Positions 15,794 through 24,671 of a stretch of DNA of 35,327 bases are shown one piece after another. The notes under the pieces were generated by a model. The model ran no database searches. It had not been told where the DNA came from and was given only the letters and a program-made list of their open reading frames with translations. Source of the stretch: an uncultured Clostridia bacterium. GTDB taxonomy: Bacteria; Bacillota; Clostridia; Oscillospirales; Ruminococcaceae. Positions within the stretch are counted from its first letter, which is position 1. Each line of letters begins with the position of its first letter. The position numbers and the translations under genes are program-made. Where the stretch lies: NCBI GenBank assembly GCA_947629785.1, contig CANRFB010000023.1, forward strand, positions 1 to 35,327, in the 5' to 3' direction.

Positions 15794-15851
15794 AAAAGGT
15801 TACAAAACGGTTACAAAGTCAGTTTCCCTTGTAACCGTTTTGTAACCTTTT
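15794..15851 (-). terminator. Long-stem terminator overlapping the 3' end of the RluA-family gene
   Basis: A perfect 23-base inverted repeat: 15794-15816 pairs with 15829-15851 around a 12-base loop. On the minus strand the first arm encodes the last codons (GKRLQNGY) of the pseudouridine synthase, the stop lies in the loop, and the second arm is followed by TTTTTGTTTTTTG. Confidence 0.85.
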
Positions 15852-16742
15852 CCCAAAAAGTTCCGCCATATCTGCGCGGATCTCGCTGTAAAGTTCTATT
15901 GCTTTACCTGTTTTTGGAAGCAAAAATTTCATTCCGGAGCAGTGAAGTGCCTGAACTTTACAGCGGTCAAGACTTCCGCCGTAAAGGTCGTCGCCTGCCA
16001 GAGGGTGTCCCACTGCGGAGAAATGCACCCGTATCTGATGAGTTCTGCCTGTTTCGAGGCGGACGCGCACAAGGGAATGTGTTTCCGTACTATTTAATAT
16101 AGTATATCTTGTGACAGCCTTTCTGCCGTCGCTGCGGACGACTCTTTTTATAATGGATTCACGTTCGCGGGCTATAGGCGCGTCAATAACGTATTCCGAA
16201 CCGTCCGCATACCATTTTATGCACGGGTTATCCGAACCGCATGGAACAGGCATACCCTCAACCGCCGCGGTGTAAATCTTGGAAATATTCCCATTGAGTT
16301 TCCCTGCCGCGTAAACGCTTTTTGCCACGGCGCAAAGCCCCGAAGTGTCCTTGTCCAGTCTGTTTATCGGGCGGAAAGTCATTTCGGGGAACATAGCCGC
16401 AAAGCAGTTCCCCAACGAATCGGAACGGTGTTTTGCGGAGGGGTGGACGGGCATTCCCGCGGGCTTGTCAAAGACTATGACATCGCCGTCCTCGTAAACA
16501 GCGGGAACTTTCAGCGCGGGATTGGGTTCAAGCCTGTCCGCGTCAAAAGCTTTCAGAGAAATAACATCTCCCGCCAGAAGCGTATCGCAGGTGCGGACGG
16601 GATGACCGTTCCGTTCTATGCCGCCCGCCGTGCGTTTCAGTTTTGAAACGAGCCGCCTTGAAACGCCCATGCTTTTAAGGAAATCACCGCAGCTGCAGTC
16701 GCGGCTGACGGTAAATTCCGCCTGAATATTATTATTTTCCAT
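15819..16742 (-). CDS. RluA-family RNA pseudouridine synthase
   Basis: The enzyme isomerises specific uridines in rRNA or tRNA. The 307 residues contain an N-terminal S4 RNA-binding domain (about 8-65) and the RluA/RluD catalytic domain with RLDKDTSGL (the catalytic Asp lies in this motif, near residue 130) and TGRTHQIRVHF near residue 235. The ATG at 16742 begins 25 bases after the stop of the DUF975-like gene, so it is probably the third gene of an operon starting at 18230. Its last codons double as one arm of the terminator. The exact target base (RluD-type or other) cannot be told from sequence alone. Confidence 0.93.
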   Translation of the reverse strand: MENNNIQAEFTVSRDCSCGDFLKSMGVSRRLVSKLKRTAGGIERNGHPVRTCDTLLAGDVISLKAFDADRLEPNPALKVPAVYEDGDVIVFDKPAGMPVHPSAKHRSDSLGNCFAAMFPEMTFRPINRLDKDTSGLCAVAKSVYAAGKLNGNISKIYTAAVEGMPVPCGSDNPCIKWYADGSEYVIDAPIARERESIIKRVVRSDGRKAVTRYTILNSTETHSLVRVRLETGRTHQIRVHFSAVGHPLAGDDLYGGSLDRCKVQALHCSGMKFLLPKTGKAIELYSEIRADMAELFGKRLQNGYKGN

Positions 16743-16767
16743 AATATTACATCGTCATATTGCGAAG

Positions 16768-17616
16768 TCAATTTGTAAGAGGAACTTCCAGATCGGCGTT
16801 ACTTTCCTGTTCCGCCGTTCTGGTTGAAACTATTATCTCGTTTACCGCCGCGGCGTAGACCATCTGGATATACGGTATAATAAATATCATGGGGAATATT
16901 ATCAGGCAAGGCAGAAGCCACGGCGACACGGAAAACATTATTTCGCCCACATAGCCTTTATTTTTCCGCATTATCGCCTTGCTTTCGGAAATAATTTCCG
17001 AGGCGGAACGGTCGGGTTCAAGGGCGTACAGAAATGGCACTGCCGCATAGATGTTATTTGAACGCACCGCAAGGTAAAGCATTACAGCGGTGAGGATAAA
17101 CGCGGCGGTCAGCGAAATGCTGTAAATAACGCTTCCGTCCGTTATTCTGTCAACAAAGCCCGCCGCATAGAACGCCAGTGCCGAAACCGCCGCGTAAGGC
17201 AGCAGGCGGCAGAGTATTTTGAAAAGCAGCAGACTGTTGAGCCGCAGAACCTGCCACATTTTGCCTATTGACATATAGCAGCTGAAAATGCTTCTTGCGT
17301 GTACGGAATTTCCACGGATCTGCTGGATCCTGTACCAGCTGACGCCGTACATGAACGGCGTGACAGCCACTACCAGCACAATGAAAACAGCCGTGCAGGT
17401 CAGGAAAAGCGCCAGTTCCGCCCGAAGAAGTCCGCTTCCGTAAAGAACGTCCCTCTTGCTGTTTACAAGCCCCTCGGCAGCCATCAGGCACGCCAGCACG
17501 AAAAGCGCAAGCCCGCCCACGGAAAGGAAGAACACCGTGCAGAGTTCCCCGAAACAGCCCGTAAGCCTTGCGGAAGCTTGTTTTTTAAGTTCTTTTGCGG
17601 TTTTCAAAGGAGTCAC
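16768..17616 (-). CDS. DUF975-like integral membrane protein
   Basis: This protein of 282 residues has five or six membrane segments. The pattern ELKKQASARLTG at the start and the segment ESKAIMRKNKGYVGE before a hydrophobic C-terminal third resemble the DUF975 family, whose function is unknown. The longest frame begins with GTG at 17616, overlapping the stop of the upstream gene by four bases (GTGA). A TTG three codons later (17607) has AAGGAG at a better eight-base distance and may be the true start. The short polar C-terminus ends in DLEVPLTN. Middle gene of a three-gene operon. Confidence 0.65.
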   Translation of the reverse strand: MTPLKTAKELKKQASARLTGCFGELCTVFFLSVGGLALFVLACLMAAEGLVNSKRDVLYGSGLLRAELALFLTCTAVFIVLVVAVTPFMYGVSWYRIQQIRGNSVHARSIFSCYMSIGKMWQVLRLNSLLLFKILCRLLPYAAVSALAFYAAGFVDRITDGSVIYSISLTAAFILTAVMLYLAVRSNNIYAAVPFLYALEPDRSASEIISESKAIMRKNKGYVGEIMFSVSPWLLPCLIIFPMIFIIPYIQMVYAAAVNEIIVSTRTAEQESNADLEVPLTN

Positions 17617-18230
17617 TCCTTTCCGGGAATTTTTCCGAGAATTTCAAAGGTATTGCCGTTCTGCCACAGCATGGTGCTGACGAGAATTTCATAGCCCTCG
17701 CCGGGGTCGCAGGCGAACTCCATGGGCTTCATTTTCGGCAGTCCGAAGCAGGACATCATATTCATAAGTATTCCCGAATGGGTAATGACGCCCGTGTGGG
17801 TAAATCCGTTCTTCATCATATCAAGGATCATCAGGTTCAGGGCGGAATAGCAGCGGGTCATCATGCTTCTCAGACTTTCGCCGTTGGGGGGAGGATTGTC
17901 AAGACCGCCTTTCAGCCATTTCTTGTAGCTGTCAAGTTCCACAAGCTGATCAACGGAAACGCCCTCAAACACGCCGAAGTCCATTTCCCGCAGGTCGTCA
18001 ACTATTACTATTTCACGCTCGGGGAAAAGTATTTCCGCCGACTGAACGGCGCGTTCCAGCGGGCTGGAATACACCCGCTGTACTTTGGGATATTCGTAAT
18101 TGTCGTATTTATCTTCCAGAGCCTCCCTGCCGGCTTCGGAAAGGGGATAGTCGGTCTTTCCGATGTAAATGCCGTTTTCGTTGGCTTCCGTAAGCCCATG
18201 GCGGAGAATACTAAGTCTGTAACCTTTCAT
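17613..18230 (-). CDS. Histidine phosphatase (phosphoglycerate mutase) family protein
   Basis: This 205-residue cytoplasmic phosphatase belongs to the branch-1 histidine phosphatase superfamily. The phosphohistidine motif LRHGLTEAN is near residues 8-16, the ERAVQSAE segment near 65 supplies further active-site residues, EMDFGVFEG follows, and THSG near residue 150 holds the second His. The start ATG at 18230 has AAAGGAAG six bases upstream; nine further codons 5' are possible but have no ribosome site. It is the first gene of the operon with the DUF975-like and RluA-family genes. The substrate cannot be assigned; CobC-, PhoE- and mutase-type relatives all look alike at this level. Confidence 0.88.
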   Translation of the reverse strand: MKGYRLSILRHGLTEANENGIYIGKTDYPLSEAGREALEDKYDNYEYPKVQRVYSSPLERAVQSAEILFPEREIVIVDDLREMDFGVFEGVSVDQLVELDSYKKWLKGGLDNPPPNGESLRSMMTRCYSALNLMILDMMKNGFTHTGVITHSGILMNMMSCFGLPKMKPMEFACDPGEGYEILVSTMLWQNGNTFEILGKIPGKE

Positions 18231-18322
18231 GTGATCTTCCTTTCTCAAAAAATTCATATATAATTATACTATATACACAAAAAATTTATAAAACATTTAT
18301 CGACTTTTTTTGCAAAAACCTA

Positions 18323-18351
18323 TTTACAAATTGTACGGAATGAGTTATAAT
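18323..18351 (+). promoter_or_regulatory. Sigma-A promoter of the second XRE regulator
   Basis: TTTACA (18323-18328) and a perfect TATAAT (18346-18351) are 17 bases apart. In the opposite direction a TATAAT at 18268-18263, with a weak -35, could serve the leftward operon. Confidence 0.7.
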
Positions 18352-18391
18352 TTACAATGTGTAGAAGTCAAATCAAATAGGAGGTGACGTG

Positions 18392-19102
18392 ATGAATTCG
18401 GACTTTCCAAGGATCATAACGTTATTAAGGAAAGAACGCGGCATCAGTCAGAAAAACGCGGCTTCCGCTCTGGGAATTTCACAGGCGCTGCTGTCCCACT
18501 ATGAAAAGGGGATAAGAGAGTGCGGTCTGGAATTTCTGGTAAAGACCGCTGATTATTATAATGTTTCCTGCGACTATCTTCTGGGGCGTTCGCCCGAACC
18601 CGCAGGAAAAACCATTTCATACGAAGATATTCCCGAACAGGATATGTCCGGCAGGGAAAAGATAACCGCAGCGGGCGGAGTAATGGCGTCATTCAACAAG
18701 AAACTTGTAGTCAACTCCACGTCCGTGCTGTTCTCGTTAGTCCAGAAAACCGGCAGCGCGTCCATGCTGAAAGAAATATCTTCCTACCTTATGCTTGCGA
18801 TATACAAGATGTTCAGGATAGTTTATTCCGCCAATTCCAAGAACGACCCGCGGTTCTTCACCGTACCGGAAGTAACTGCATCGGGAACGGCAACGGCGGC
18901 AATGGCGGTATGTGAAGCCAACGCTTCCGCGGCGGCAAAGGGAGTTCAGGTAAACGGCGGAGACGTTGCCAAAGAAAGCAACGAGTCTATGATAACCGCC
19001 AACTCGCTTTCGGAAGAATATTCCGGTTCCGCGTCCTCGCTGCTGAACGTCATAAAGAACAGCGAAGCAAGGATACATCTGCTTACAAGTTCCGACAAAT
19101 GA
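18392..19102 (+). CDS. XRE-family regulator with long C-terminal region
   Basis: This 236-residue protein has an N-terminal helix-turn-helix (about 6-62), with LRKERGISQKNAASALGISQ followed by ALLSHYEKGIRECGLEFLVK and the CDYLLGRS ending typical of SinR/XRE proteins. The rest (about 90-236) is helical and Ala/Ser-rich, and was not recognised. AGGAGGTGA just before the start is a near-perfect ribosome site; the ATG at 18392 is preferred to the GTG at 18389. It is divergent from the histidine phosphatase operon and may regulate it or itself, which is inference. Confidence 0.85.
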   Translation: MNSDFPRIITLLRKERGISQKNAASALGISQALLSHYEKGIRECGLEFLVKTADYYNVSCDYLLGRSPEPAGKTISYEDIPEQDMSGREKITAAGGVMASFNKKLVVNSTSVLFSLVQKTGSASMLKEISSYLMLAIYKMFRIVYSANSKNDPRFFTVPEVTASGTATAAMAVCEANASAAAKGVQVNGGDVAKESNESMITANSLSEEYSGSASSLLNVIKNSEARIHLLTSSDK

Positions 19103-19132
19103 TATTATACCACATTTAATACGAAATGTAAA

Positions 19133-19152
19133 GAGGCTGCCGCGGCAGCCTC
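19133..19152 (+). terminator. Palindromic hairpin after the second XRE gene
   Basis: A perfect 20-base palindrome (GAGGCTGC-CGCG-GCAGCCTC) 31 bases after the stop. The tail is ACGGTATTTT rather than a pure T run, so termination is likely but not certain. Confidence 0.6.
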
Positions 19153-19224
19153 ACGGTATTTTAGCGAGCAAACAAATTATTAATTTAACGGCAAAATGAT
19201 TAAATAGTTAAGACTCTATAATTT

Positions 19225-19247
19225 ATTCGACGTATGAGGGGAAAGGC
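19225..19247 (+). repeat. Orphan copy of the element's left terminal repeat
   Basis: ATTCGACGTATGAGGGGAAAG matches the left end of the inverted-repeat element that begins 51 bases further on, at 19276. It may be the remnant of an earlier or nested insertion. Confidence 0.55.
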
Positions 19248-19275
19248 TTACTATATAGAAATAAATTTATTAGTT

Positions 19276-19892
19276 ATTCGATGTACGAGGGGAAAGACCA
19301 AAAGGGGAAGAGGAAAACCAACAACTTGATACGGACGCGGTGGTTTTCCCCTTTCCCCTTAAGGTCTTTCCCCTCGCGCTCCCCTTGTCCTTAACCCTAT
19401 TCCCTTTCGCCCAAGCTCGTATGGGTTTGCATATAACCAAAGTATCATAAATTTTATGACTTGCTTTACAAACTCTGTGATATTTCCTCGAATTTTCTTT
19501 TGTAGAACGGACTATTTAGATTTTGTACGCAACGCGCGTAAGACCTTGTAAAGTCCGCTAAACACCTAAATTTTGATAAACTTAACAAAGTCATACATTG
19601 AACTCAAAGTGTAAGCGCACTTTACAAACCCAGTTATGATAGTTCAACTTTAAATTTTTGAGTGGACTATTAAAGCGTTGCTTGAATAAATTTGCAAGGA
19701 CGTGTAAAGTTCAGCAAAATATGTAGTCTGTTTTTTTAGGTTAAACACTTGCCAGCTTGGGCGAAGGGGGTTGAGATTAAGGAAAAGGGGAGCGTGAGGG
19801 GAAAAAACTAAAGGGAAGGGGGAAACCACCGCGTTCCTACCGTTTTGCTGGTTTCCCCCTTCCCTTTTGGTTTTGCCCCTCACACGTCGAAT
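19276..19892. mobile_element. MITE-like inverted-repeat element, copy A
   Basis: This 617-base non-coding element has long terminal inverted repeats. The left end ATTCGATGTACGAGGGG matches the inverted right end (ATTCGACGTGTGAGGGG). Further in, each arm carries its own purine/pyrimidine hairpin with GAGGGGAAAGACC-like ends, and an outer block at about 19371-19415 pairs with about 19752-19795. The core (about 19416-19750) holds a hairpin at 19598-19647 (TTGAACT/AGTTCAA outside AAAGTG/CACTTT) and two direct units, at about 19509-19563 and 19664-19718. No transposase or credible gene is inside. A second copy lies at 27233-27854. Confidence 0.78.
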
Positions 19893-19987
19893 TAATTATA
19901 AAGTTTTTGCTATCTAATCAATTTTTGTAAAATTAAATTCATAATTTATTTAATTGTTGAAACACCGTGGCGGCAACCTCTTATTTT

Positions 19988-21358
19988 TTAAAACTCCAAC
20001 TTCTTGCTGAGATATTCAACAAGTTCTTCGATCTTTACCCGTTCCTGCTCCATGGTGTCACGGTCGCGGACGGTCACACAGCCGTCCTTTTCAAGAGTGT
20101 CAAAGTCGTAGGTAATGCAGAACGGCGTTCCGATCTCGTCCTGACGGCGGTAACGCTTTCCGATCTGTCCCGCTTCGTCATAGTCCACACTGAAATATTT
20201 TGAAAGCATGGTGTAAACTTCAAACGCCTGATCTTTCAGCTTCTTGGTAAGGGGAAGAACTGCCGCTTTTATAGGCGCAAGAGCAGGGTGCAGGTGCATT
20301 ACCGTACGGACATCGCCATCACCGATGGTTTCTTCGTCATATGCTTCGCAGACAATGGACAGGAACAGTCTTTCAACGCCCAGTGACGGCTCGATAACAT
20401 ACGGAACGTACTTCTCGTTAGTCTCGGGGTCAAAATATTCAAGAGACTTTCCGCTTGTTTTGATGTGCTGTGTAAGGTCGTAGTCCGTTCTGTCCGCAAC
20501 TCCCCAGAGTTCGCCCCAGCCGAATGGGAACAGATATTCAAAGTCGGTGGTGGCTTTTGAATAGAAGCAAAGTTCCTCGGCGGAATGGTCGCGTAGCCGG
20601 AGATGTTCGTCTTTGAGTCCGAGACTCAACAGGAAGTCGTGGCAATATCCTCTCCAGTACTGGAACCATTCAAGGTCGGTTCCCGGCTTGCAGAAAAATT
20701 CCAGCTCCATCTGTTCAAATTCACGGACGCGGAAGATAAAGTTTCCCGGCGTTATCTCGTTGCGGAAAGATTTTCCCACCTGCGCAACGCCGAAAGGCAC
20801 TTTCTTTCTTGTTGTCCTCTGGATATTTGCAAAGTTTACAAAAATTCCCTGTGCAGTCTCGGGACGGAGATAAAGTTCCGCCTTGGAATCTTCGGTAACG
20901 CCTTGGAACGTCTTGAACATCAGGTTAAACTGACGTATAGGCGTGAAATTCTTCTTTCCGCAGTTGGGGCATTTAACATCGTGACTTTCGATGAAATCGG
21001 TCATCTGGTCGTTTGACCAGCCCGTGGGATTTACGCCCGTCTGGGTCTCGATAAGCTGATCGGCGCGGTGACGGGTCTTACATTCGCGGCAGTCCATCAG
21101 CGGGTCGGAAAATCCGCCGAGGTGTCCCGAAGCTACCCAAGTCTGGGGGTTCATAAGTATTGCGCTGTCAAGTCCTACGTTATAGGGACATTCCTGCACG
21201 AATTTTTTTAACCATGCGTTCTTGATATTGTTTTTCAAAAGCACGCCGAGAGGACCGTAATCCCATGTATTTGCCAGACCTCCGTAAATTTCCGAGCCGG
21301 GATATACAAAGCCTCTGCCTTTGCAGAGCGCGACTATTTTATCCATGCTTTTTTCCAT
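19988..21358 (-). CDS. glyS: Glycyl-tRNA synthetase, dimeric (alpha2) type
   Basis: This class II synthetase charges tRNA-Gly. At 456 residues it is the single-chain homodimeric form, not the alpha2-beta2 form with separate glyQ and glyS. Visible are [20 protein letters not shown] at the N-terminus, a Cys-rich insertion (CRECKTRH and CPNCGKKN) likely to bind zinc, motif 2 in [20 protein letters not shown], motif 3 in [13 protein letters not shown], and a C-terminal anticodon-binding domain. AAAGGTGG precedes the ATG at 21358. It starts 14 bases after the TIM-barrel gene and is the last gene of the secD-secF operon. There is no T-box directly in front of it. Confidence 0.96.
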   Translation of the reverse strand: MEKSMDKIVALCKGRGFVYPGSEIYGGLANTWDYGPLGVLLKNNIKNAWLKKFVQECPYNVGLDSAILMNPQTWVASGHLGGFSDPLMDCRECKTRHRADQLIETQTGVNPTGWSNDQMTDFIESHDVKCPNCGKKNFTPIRQFNLMFKTFQGVTEDSKAELYLRPETAQGIFVNFANIQRTTRKKVPFGVAQVGKSFRNEITPGNFIFRVREFEQMELEFFCKPGTDLEWFQYWRGYCHDFLLSLGLKDEHLRLRDHSAEELCFYSKATTDFEYLFPFGWGELWGVADRTDYDLTQHIKTSGKSLEYFDPETNEKYVPYVIEPSLGVERLFLSIVCEAYDEETIGDGDVRTVMHLHPALAPIKAAVLPLTKKLKDQAFEVYTMLSKYFSVDYDEAGQIGKRYRRQDEIGTPFCITYDFDTLEKDGCVTVRDRDTMEQERVKIEELVEYLSKKLEF

Positions 21359-21372
21359 AAAATTACCACCTT

Positions 21373-22164
21373 TTATAAATCGTTATCTTTCAGGAATTTT
21401 TCTAATTTTCTGTAATTGTCCGCAAGGTCGGGAACATCTTCAAAACTGCCTTGGTAAAGTTCTATCATCACGCTTCCGTCATAGCCGAATGACTTCATTT
21501 CGCGGAAAAGCGCAAGGTTGTCGTATTCCCCGAAGCCGAATTTCAGGCAGTCTCCCGCTTTTCCCGAATCGGAGAAATGCAGGTGCTTTATGCTTCCCCC
21601 GAGAGCCTTTACCATCTGAACGGGGTCATTCCCCGAACGAAGCGCCTGTTTTGTGTCCAGAACGAACGCCACCTTTTCACCGAGGGCGTTTTTCATTTTC
21701 ACAAGGAAGTCAAGGCTTTTCCCCGTACAGCGGGAAACGTTCTCCTGAACAGCCGTAACGCCGAAACTTCCCGCCGCTTCCTGAAGCCGCAGGAAACGTT
21801 CAAAATAGACTTCATCGGGGCAGTAATTTTCGGGCTTGTTCCCGTGGAGAACGAAATATTTCGCTCCGAAAGCGTTCATATAGTCAAAGAAGTTCTTGAA
21901 ATATTCAAGCATATCGTCGACCCGCCGCTCATATTTCGTGAAAAGCATCATCGGCTCGATACCGCAGGTGAACGGGTGGACGGAAACCACCTCCACACCG
22001 TATTCCCGCTGGAGCGCAAGCATTTCCCTGCGGTACGGACCTGAAAGTTCACAATGGGTATTGACGAATATTTCGGCGGACTTTATGCCGTTTTCCGCAA
22101 GGGAACGGAAGGCTTTTTCAACTTCCATAGGATATAAGCAGGCATTTGAAACTCCCGCTTTCAT
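21373..22164 (-). CDS. Sugar phosphate isomerase/epimerase-like TIM barrel protein
   Basis: This 263-residue protein belongs to the xylose isomerase-like TIM barrel (AP endonuclease family 2) superfamily. Candidate metal and active-site positions are VSVHPF near residue 62, YFVLHGN near 108, AVQENVS near 145, FVLDTKQA near 172, HLHFSDS near 197 and VMIELY near 235, so the usual Glu/Asp/His metal ligands are present in order. No signal peptide. GGGAGGCG lies eight bases before the ATG. It sits between secF and glyS, 25 and 14 bases away, so it is surely co-transcribed, but this context gives no hint of its substrate. Confidence 0.83.
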   Translation of the reverse strand: MKAGVSNACLYPMEVEKAFRSLAENGIKSAEIFVNTHCELSGPYRREMLALQREYGVEVVSVHPFTCGIEPMMLFTKYERRVDDMLEYFKNFFDYMNAFGAKYFVLHGNKPENYCPDEVYFERFLRLQEAAGSFGVTAVQENVSRCTGKSLDFLVKMKNALGEKVAFVLDTKQALRSGNDPVQMVKALGGSIKHLHFSDSGKAGDCLKFGFGEYDNLALFREMKSFGYDGSVMIELYQGSFEDVPDLADNYRKLEKFLKDNDL

Positions 22165-22189
22165 TCAGAACGCCTCCCGCGCAGAAATT

Positions 22190-23149
22190 TTATGCCTTTG
22201 CTTTTTTGCCGCCGCTTTTCTTGGTTTTGCCAAGCTTGCTTTCAAGAGTGAGCCACAGCGGACAGGTGAAGCATACCGACGAGTACGCGCCCGCGATCAT
22301 GCCTATCATCATCGGCAGTGAGAAAGAAATTATGGAAGTTACTCCGTAAATTGCCGCAACGATAGTTACCGCCAGCATAGCCGCGATAGTGGTTATAGAT
22401 GTGTTTATCGAACGCGTTAAAGACTGGTTTATGCTGAGATTTACTATTTCGGTGTGGGTCTTGGTCTTTCTGAAAAGTATCTCGTTCTCACGGATCCGGT
22501 CGTAAATTACGATGGTGTTGTTTATGGAATAACCGAGTATTGTCAGTACAACAGCCATGAAGTTTGCGTTTATGGACATTCCGCAGATGATGAATGTTCC
22601 GTAAACGATAATACAGTCATGGAGAAGCGCAAGCACCGCGCAGATACCCGCAAGCCAGCCGCCGATGTTCTTGAAGCGTATTGCAATGTAGATTATCAGT
22701 ACGATAAAGGACAGCAGCACCGCCACAAGACATTTCAGGAAGAATTCCTTACCGGAGGACGGGGAAACATCGGAGGATTCCACAAGTTCAACGGCATTTG
22801 CGGAATATTTTTCCGTAAGTGTGTTTGTCAGTTCAAACTGCTTGTCGGAAGTCAGTCCCTCGTTGGAAATAAGCGAAAGCTGAATGTTGTTCCTGCCCGT
22901 GGAGAAATCTTCTCCCACCGTGGAAGTAACGCCTATTCCGCCCAGAGCGTCGGTGGCGTCCTTTTCAAACTGCGACTGGTCTATTTCGCCGTCATAAATG
23001 TAGGTCAGGATAGTACCGCCTTTGAACTGTATATCCAGATTTGCCCCGAAAACGAACGTGGACAGTATTGAAATCAGTATCATTGCAATGGAAATGCCGA
23101 AGAACAGCTTTTTCTTTCCAACGAAATCGAAATTGAACTTACTGTTCAT
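22190..23149 (-). CDS. secF: Protein translocase subunit SecF
   Basis: SecF works with SecD at the Sec translocon, using the proton gradient to pull exported proteins outward. The 319 residues show the N-terminal FDFVGKKKLFFGIS with the first membrane segment, the external domain with GGTILTYIYDG, and five C-terminal membrane segments including GYSINNTIVIYDRIREN, the family signature. The C-terminus is basic (KLGKTKKSGGKKAKA). The start overlaps the last codons of secD by 11 bases, indicating translational coupling. Confidence 0.95.
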   Translation of the reverse strand: MNSKFNFDFVGKKKLFFGISIAMILISILSTFVFGANLDIQFKGGTILTYIYDGEIDQSQFEKDATDALGGIGVTSTVGEDFSTGRNNIQLSLISNEGLTSDKQFELTNTLTEKYSANAVELVESSDVSPSSGKEFFLKCLVAVLLSFIVLIIYIAIRFKNIGGWLAGICAVLALLHDCIIVYGTFIICGMSINANFMAVVLTILGYSINNTIVIYDRIRENEILFRKTKTHTEIVNLSINQSLTRSINTSITTIAAMLAVTIVAAIYGVTSIISFSLPMMIGMIAGAYSSVCFTCPLWLTLESKLGKTKKSGGKKAKA

Positions 23150-24554
23150 TTACAGCACCTCCTCCGTAAAGCTTGGGGTTTCTGAACACTTTGAACTTGG
23201 AGAGGGAAGCCAGCATCAGTCTGGAGCAGAACACTCCGAAGAACAGGTTCAGAGCAACGCCTGTCAGCAGCGTGAAACCGAATGAATAGATAGTTCCCGC
23301 CGTGGACGGTCCGAACATAAAGAATACAAAGTGCAGAGCCTTTGAGAATATGCTGTCAGGCGTTCCGAAAGCGCCCATAAGGATTATTGCAACGAGTATC
23401 ATTGTAACGTTTCCGTCCAGAATAGCGGAGAACGCTCTCTTGAATCCCGACTCGATAGAACCGTTCAGTGTCTTGCCGTTTATGAGTTCCTCTTTAATTC
23501 TTTCGGAAGTGATAACGTTTGCGTCAACGCCCATGCCCACCGCAAGTATAATACCTGCGATACCGGGAATTGTCAGGATAGAGCCGTTCATAAATCCGAA
23601 ATATCCCGAAATGAACGCCAGCGTTCCCGCAACCTGACCGATAAGCGCAATTACCGAAACTGCGCCGGGCAGGCGGTAAACGGCTATCATGAATACCGCA
23701 ATAAATGCAAAGGCGATAAGTCCCGCGATTACCATGGCTTCAAGTGCGCCTGTTCCCAGACTCGGCGAAATGGTGGAGAAGCTCGCGGTAACAAGTTTGA
23801 AAGGCAGTGCGCCGGAATTTATCTTGTCGGCAAGTTCCTTTGCGCTGTCAGCGTCAAAGCTTCCCGAAATTGTGGCTTTTCCGTCGGTGATAACGGCAGA
23901 AACTCTCGGATAGGAGAAGCAGGTCTCGTCCATCCAGATGGAAATAACGCCGTTTTCCGCGTAAAGTCTTTCGGTAGCCTCCGCGAATTTCTTCGCGCCC
24001 TCGTCGGTAAGTTCAAGGCTTACGAGCCACTCCCGCGCGCCGGAATTATCCTGCGTGTAAGCGGCATATGCGGTCTGAACGTCCGAACCTACAAGGATAA
24101 CGTTATCCTTTGTAACGCCGGTGTACATTCCCAGTTCGTCAACTTCGTAACCTTCACGGAAAGTCAGTTCGGCAGTCTCGCCCAGTTCCTTAACGGCGGC
24201 TTCCGGGTCGAAATTCGCTTCTCCCTCTTTCCAAGGGAATCTTACGATGATACGGTCATTGTTGTAGTCGATATAGCTTTCATAGTCGGTAATGCCGAGA
24301 TTTACCATACGCTGAACTATGACCTGTTTTGCGGCGTCAAGCTGATTGTCCTCGGCGTCAATGCCCTCCGGCGGGGTGAATGTAACGTCAACGCCGCCCT
24401 TGATGTCGATACCGAAGCGGATATTGTTGACGCCCTTTAGATAAACTGTCTCCATATCGCCGTAATAGTAGGTTATTCCGAAAATAACCGACGCCGCAAA
24501 GACAAGTATCAATGCGCATACGACAAAAAAGACAGGTTTTTTGACCTTTCCCAC
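23139..24554 (-). CDS. secD: Protein translocase subunit SecD
   Basis: SecD assists Sec-dependent protein export together with SecF. The 471 residues have the first membrane segment (about 7-30), the RFGIDIKGGVDVTF signature, a periplasm-side P1-like domain (about 60-260), and five C-terminal membrane segments including GIILAVGMGVDANVITSERIKEEL. The start is GTG at 24554 with AGGAGG seven bases upstream. It is the first gene of a four-gene operon with secF, a TIM-barrel gene and glyS, read from a promoter at 24611-24639. Confidence 0.95.
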   Translation of the reverse strand: MGKVKKPVFFVVCALILVFAASVIFGITYYYGDMETVYLKGVNNIRFGIDIKGGVDVTFTPPEGIDAEDNQLDAAKQVIVQRMVNLGITDYESYIDYNNDRIIVRFPWKEGEANFDPEAAVKELGETAELTFREGYEVDELGMYTGVTKDNVILVGSDVQTAYAAYTQDNSGAREWLVSLELTDEGAKKFAEATERLYAENGVISIWMDETCFSYPRVSAVITDGKATISGSFDADSAKELADKINSGALPFKLVTASFSTISPSLGTGALEAMVIAGLIAFAFIAVFMIAVYRLPGAVSVIALIGQVAGTLAFISGYFGFMNGSILTIPGIAGIILAVGMGVDANVITSERIKEELINGKTLNGSIESGFKRAFSAILDGNVTMILVAIILMGAFGTPDSIFSKALHFVFFMFGPSTAGTIYSFGFTLLTGVALNLFFGVFCSRLMLASLSKFKVFRNPKLYGGGAVNEQ

Positions 24555-24610
24555 GATTTAACCTCCTGTTATCGCCGCTTCAAGTCGGAAACGGCACAAA
24601 TTATCAAATA

Positions 24611-24639
24611 ATTATAGCATTTTTCGGAATAAAAGTCAA
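24611..24639 (-). promoter_or_regulatory. Sigma-A promoter of the secD-secF-glyS operon
   Basis: TTGACT (24639-24634) and a perfect TATAAT (24616-24611) are 17 bases apart on the minus strand, about 57 bases before the secD start. Confidence 0.82.
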
Positions 24640-24671
24640 TAGTTTTCCTGCATTATCAGCAAATTTTAACA

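Noticed and set aside
19650-19883. Leftward 77-codon frame inside element copy A, and a similar one at 27695-27955 in copy B
   Set aside because: The two frames do not encode the same protein, have no ribosome site and cross inverted-repeat arms.
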